From PHAA01 sp964584415 (GTDB lineage Bacteria; Bacillota; Syntrophomonadia; Syntrophomonadales; Syntrophomonadaceae), in the NCBI GenBank assembly GCA_964584415.1, contig CAZOZX010000051.1:1-14241 (forward strand): 14,241 bases of DNA. The letters run 5' to 3'. Every line of letters starts with the position of its first letter. Within the stretch, counting starts at the first letter, position 1. This document shows positions 14,060 to 14,241 of this stretch, piece after piece. The position numbers and the translations under genes are program-made. The notes under the pieces were generated by a model. That model saw nothing but the letters and a program-made list of their open reading frames with translations, had not been told where the DNA came from and made no database searches.

Positions 14060-14241
14060 TTGACTTTTCAGCCCATCAAAACCAAAAAGATATATGAGGA
14101 AATCATGGAACAAATCCGCCGGATGATTACCCAGGGCGACCTGCAGCCTGGCGACAGGCTGCCGGCCGAACGGGAGTTGGCTGAAACCCTGGGAGTCAGC
14201 CGCACTTCGGTCCGGGCAGCGCTTACCGCCCTGGGGGCATT
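14060..14241 (+). CDS. GntR-family (FadR-like) transcriptional regulator, N-terminal fragment
   Basis: The first 60 residues are present. They form a GntR winged helix: KTKKIYEEIMEQIRRMI, then GDLQPGDRLPAERELAETLG and VSRTSVRAAL, the recognition-helix region. The PAEREL and SRTSVR patterns are those of the FadR/FCD subgroup, which respond to organic acids or acyl-CoA; the effector domain lies beyond the window. The start is TTG at 14060-14062 with AGGAGAG about eight bases upstream; no ATG is near. It follows the beta gene by 69 bases and is probably co-transcribed, so it may control the operon through the dyad at 10986-10996. Confidence 0.88.
   Translation, partial: MTFQPIKTKKIYEEIMEQIRRMITQGDLQPGDRLPAERELAETLGVSRTSVRAALTALGA

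Overview
The window reads as a chromosomal stretch of an anaerobic, probably spore-forming Firmicute of the class Clostridia. The evidence is Bacillus/Clostridium-type gene order (acpS, nnr, alr, CopG antitoxin, MazF/EndoA; and tsaE, tsaB, rimI), strong GGAGG-type ribosome binding sites, a YaaH/SleL-like GH18 enzyme behind copper-amine-oxidase N-terminal repeats, and a four-subunit ferredoxin-dependent 2-oxoacid oxidoreductase. A Syntrophomonadaceae or Peptococcaceae relative is plausible, but I cannot fix the genus from sequence alone. Seven genes use TTG or GTG starts.

Layout, left part (1 to about 6.6 kb, all minus strand). A leftward operon of family 4 uracil-DNA glycosylase, tsaE, tsaB and rimI (cut by the window edge) has a good sigma-A promoter at 2064-2091 and a hairpin at the very 5' end of its transcript. 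Upstream lies a secreted GH18 enzyme. Beyond a terminator at 3575-3609 is a metal-dependent amidohydrolase overlapping a 71-residue protein I do not recognise. A class I glutamine-amidotransferase-like hydrolase (PuuD/peptidase C26) precedes these. A terminator at 5828-5875 closes the MazF toxin/CopG antitoxin pair, which has its own promoter.

Middle part (6.6 to 10.9 kb, minus strand). yedF, acpS, nnr, a two-CBS-domain gene and alr run leftward with tiny gaps or overlaps, apparently from one promoter at 10882-10910. This joins a selenium/sulfur-carrier protein, carrier-protein activation, NAD(P)H-hydrate repair, a putative adenylate sensor and D-alanine supply.

Right part (10.9 kb to the end, plus strand). 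Divergent from yedF is an operon of gamma, delta, alpha and beta subunits of a 2-oxoacid:ferredoxin oxidoreductase, followed by the start of a GntR-family (FadR-like) regulator. The control region between yedF and the oxidoreductase holds a TGGTC-N-GACCA dyad just after the predicted transcription start, the kind of site FadR-type proteins bind, nested in a 9-bp hairpin. The likely working unit is an oxidoreductase operon controlled by the regulator encoded at its end.

No tRNA, rRNA, CRISPR array, insertion sequence or prophage feature was seen. No stretch over 300 bases lacks a gene; the longest is the 205-base divergent region 10829-11033. I found no clearly new multi-gene defence or metabolic system. 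The best leads are the oxidoreductase/regulator/operator circuit of unknown substrate and the amidohydrolase-linked small unknown protein.
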